Source of the DNA: Candidatus Delongbacteria bacterium | GTDB lineage: Bacteria; CAIWAD01; BS150m-G50 | Direction: 5' to 3' | Assembly: GCA_016784425.1 (NCBI GenBank) | Contig: JADHUQ010000139.1 | Location: forward strand, 1-6,349 | DNA length: 6,349 bases | Shown here: positions 6,322 to 6,349 of the stretch, one piece after another | How the letters are laid out: each line of letters begins with the position of its first letter | How positions within the stretch are numbered: the first letter of the stretch is position 1 | The notes under the pieces: generated by a model | Told to the model about the DNA's origin: nothing | Seen by the model: the letters and a program-made list of their open reading frames with translations, nothing else | Databases searched by the model: none | Translations under genes and position numbers: made by a program

Positions 6322-6349
6322 ACCGAGTCTGAAATCTACCTGGACCCTG
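6314..6349 (+). CDS. N-terminus of the next pgs-operon gene (cut by right edge)
   Basis: Only 12 codons are visible, reading MYKPSLKSTWTL. The ATG overlaps the end of pgsC by 8 nt in another frame. An in-frame TAA at 6290-6292 rules out an earlier start, and ATG 6314 is the only usual start codon after it. A basic N-terminus about to enter what may be a hydrophobic stretch would suit a signal peptide or membrane anchor. By position it could be a small PgsA/CapA-type protein or the 'poly-gamma-glutamate system protein' (PgsW-like) that follows pgsBC in some diderm bacteria. That assignment rests on neighbourhood and general knowledge, not on residues I can see. Confidence 0.55.
   Translation, partial: MYKPSLKSTWTL

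Overview
This window reads as bacterial chromosome. It has dense same-strand genes, strong Shine-Dalgarno sites, translationally coupled overlaps and a moderately high GC content judged by eye. I see no tRNA, rRNA, CRISPR array, insertion sequence or phage gene. The mix of a tricorn-type protease, a very large secreted protein with fibronectin/PKD/carbohydrate-binding-like modules, and a PgsB/PgsC pair suggests an environmental Gram-negative (diderm) bacterium, perhaps from the FCB-type candidate phyla. That taxonomic guess is weak and rests on protein architecture only.

Layout, all on the + strand: (1) positions 2-1108 hold the C-terminal third of a tricorn-protease homologue (PDZ plus S41 serine peptidase), cut by the left edge. 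(2) A 320-nt non-coding gap carries short ATTACT-type inverted motifs. (3) Positions 1429-4329 encode a 966-residue secreted multi-module protein. Its core is a CapA/PgsA-type metallophosphatase-like domain (PGA_cap family), flanked by FN3-like, PKD-like and jelly-roll/CBM-like modules. (4) A 367-nt non-coding gap contains several small hairpins, one of them directly after the preceding stop codon. (5) Positions 4697-5863 are pgsB, the Mur-ligase-like ATP-dependent poly-gamma-glutamate synthase subunit. (6) Positions 5860-6321 are pgsC, the small polytopic membrane partner, overlapping pgsB by 4 nt. (7) A further gene starts at 6314, overlaps pgsC by 8 nt and runs off the right edge.

The main biological story is a putative poly-gamma-glutamate (or related amide-linked polymer) synthesis and export locus. 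PgsB would activate and ligate the amino acid in the cytoplasm and PgsC would form the membrane part. The secreted CapA-domain protein could take the place of the usual small membrane-anchored PgsA/CapA on the outside of the cell. The CapA-domain protein is not tightly coupled to pgsBC: 367 nt and a possible terminator separate them. The cut-off gene at 6314 is the one that is translationally coupled. The tricorn homologue is probably an independent neighbour; a role in peptide turnover linked to the polymer is only speculation.
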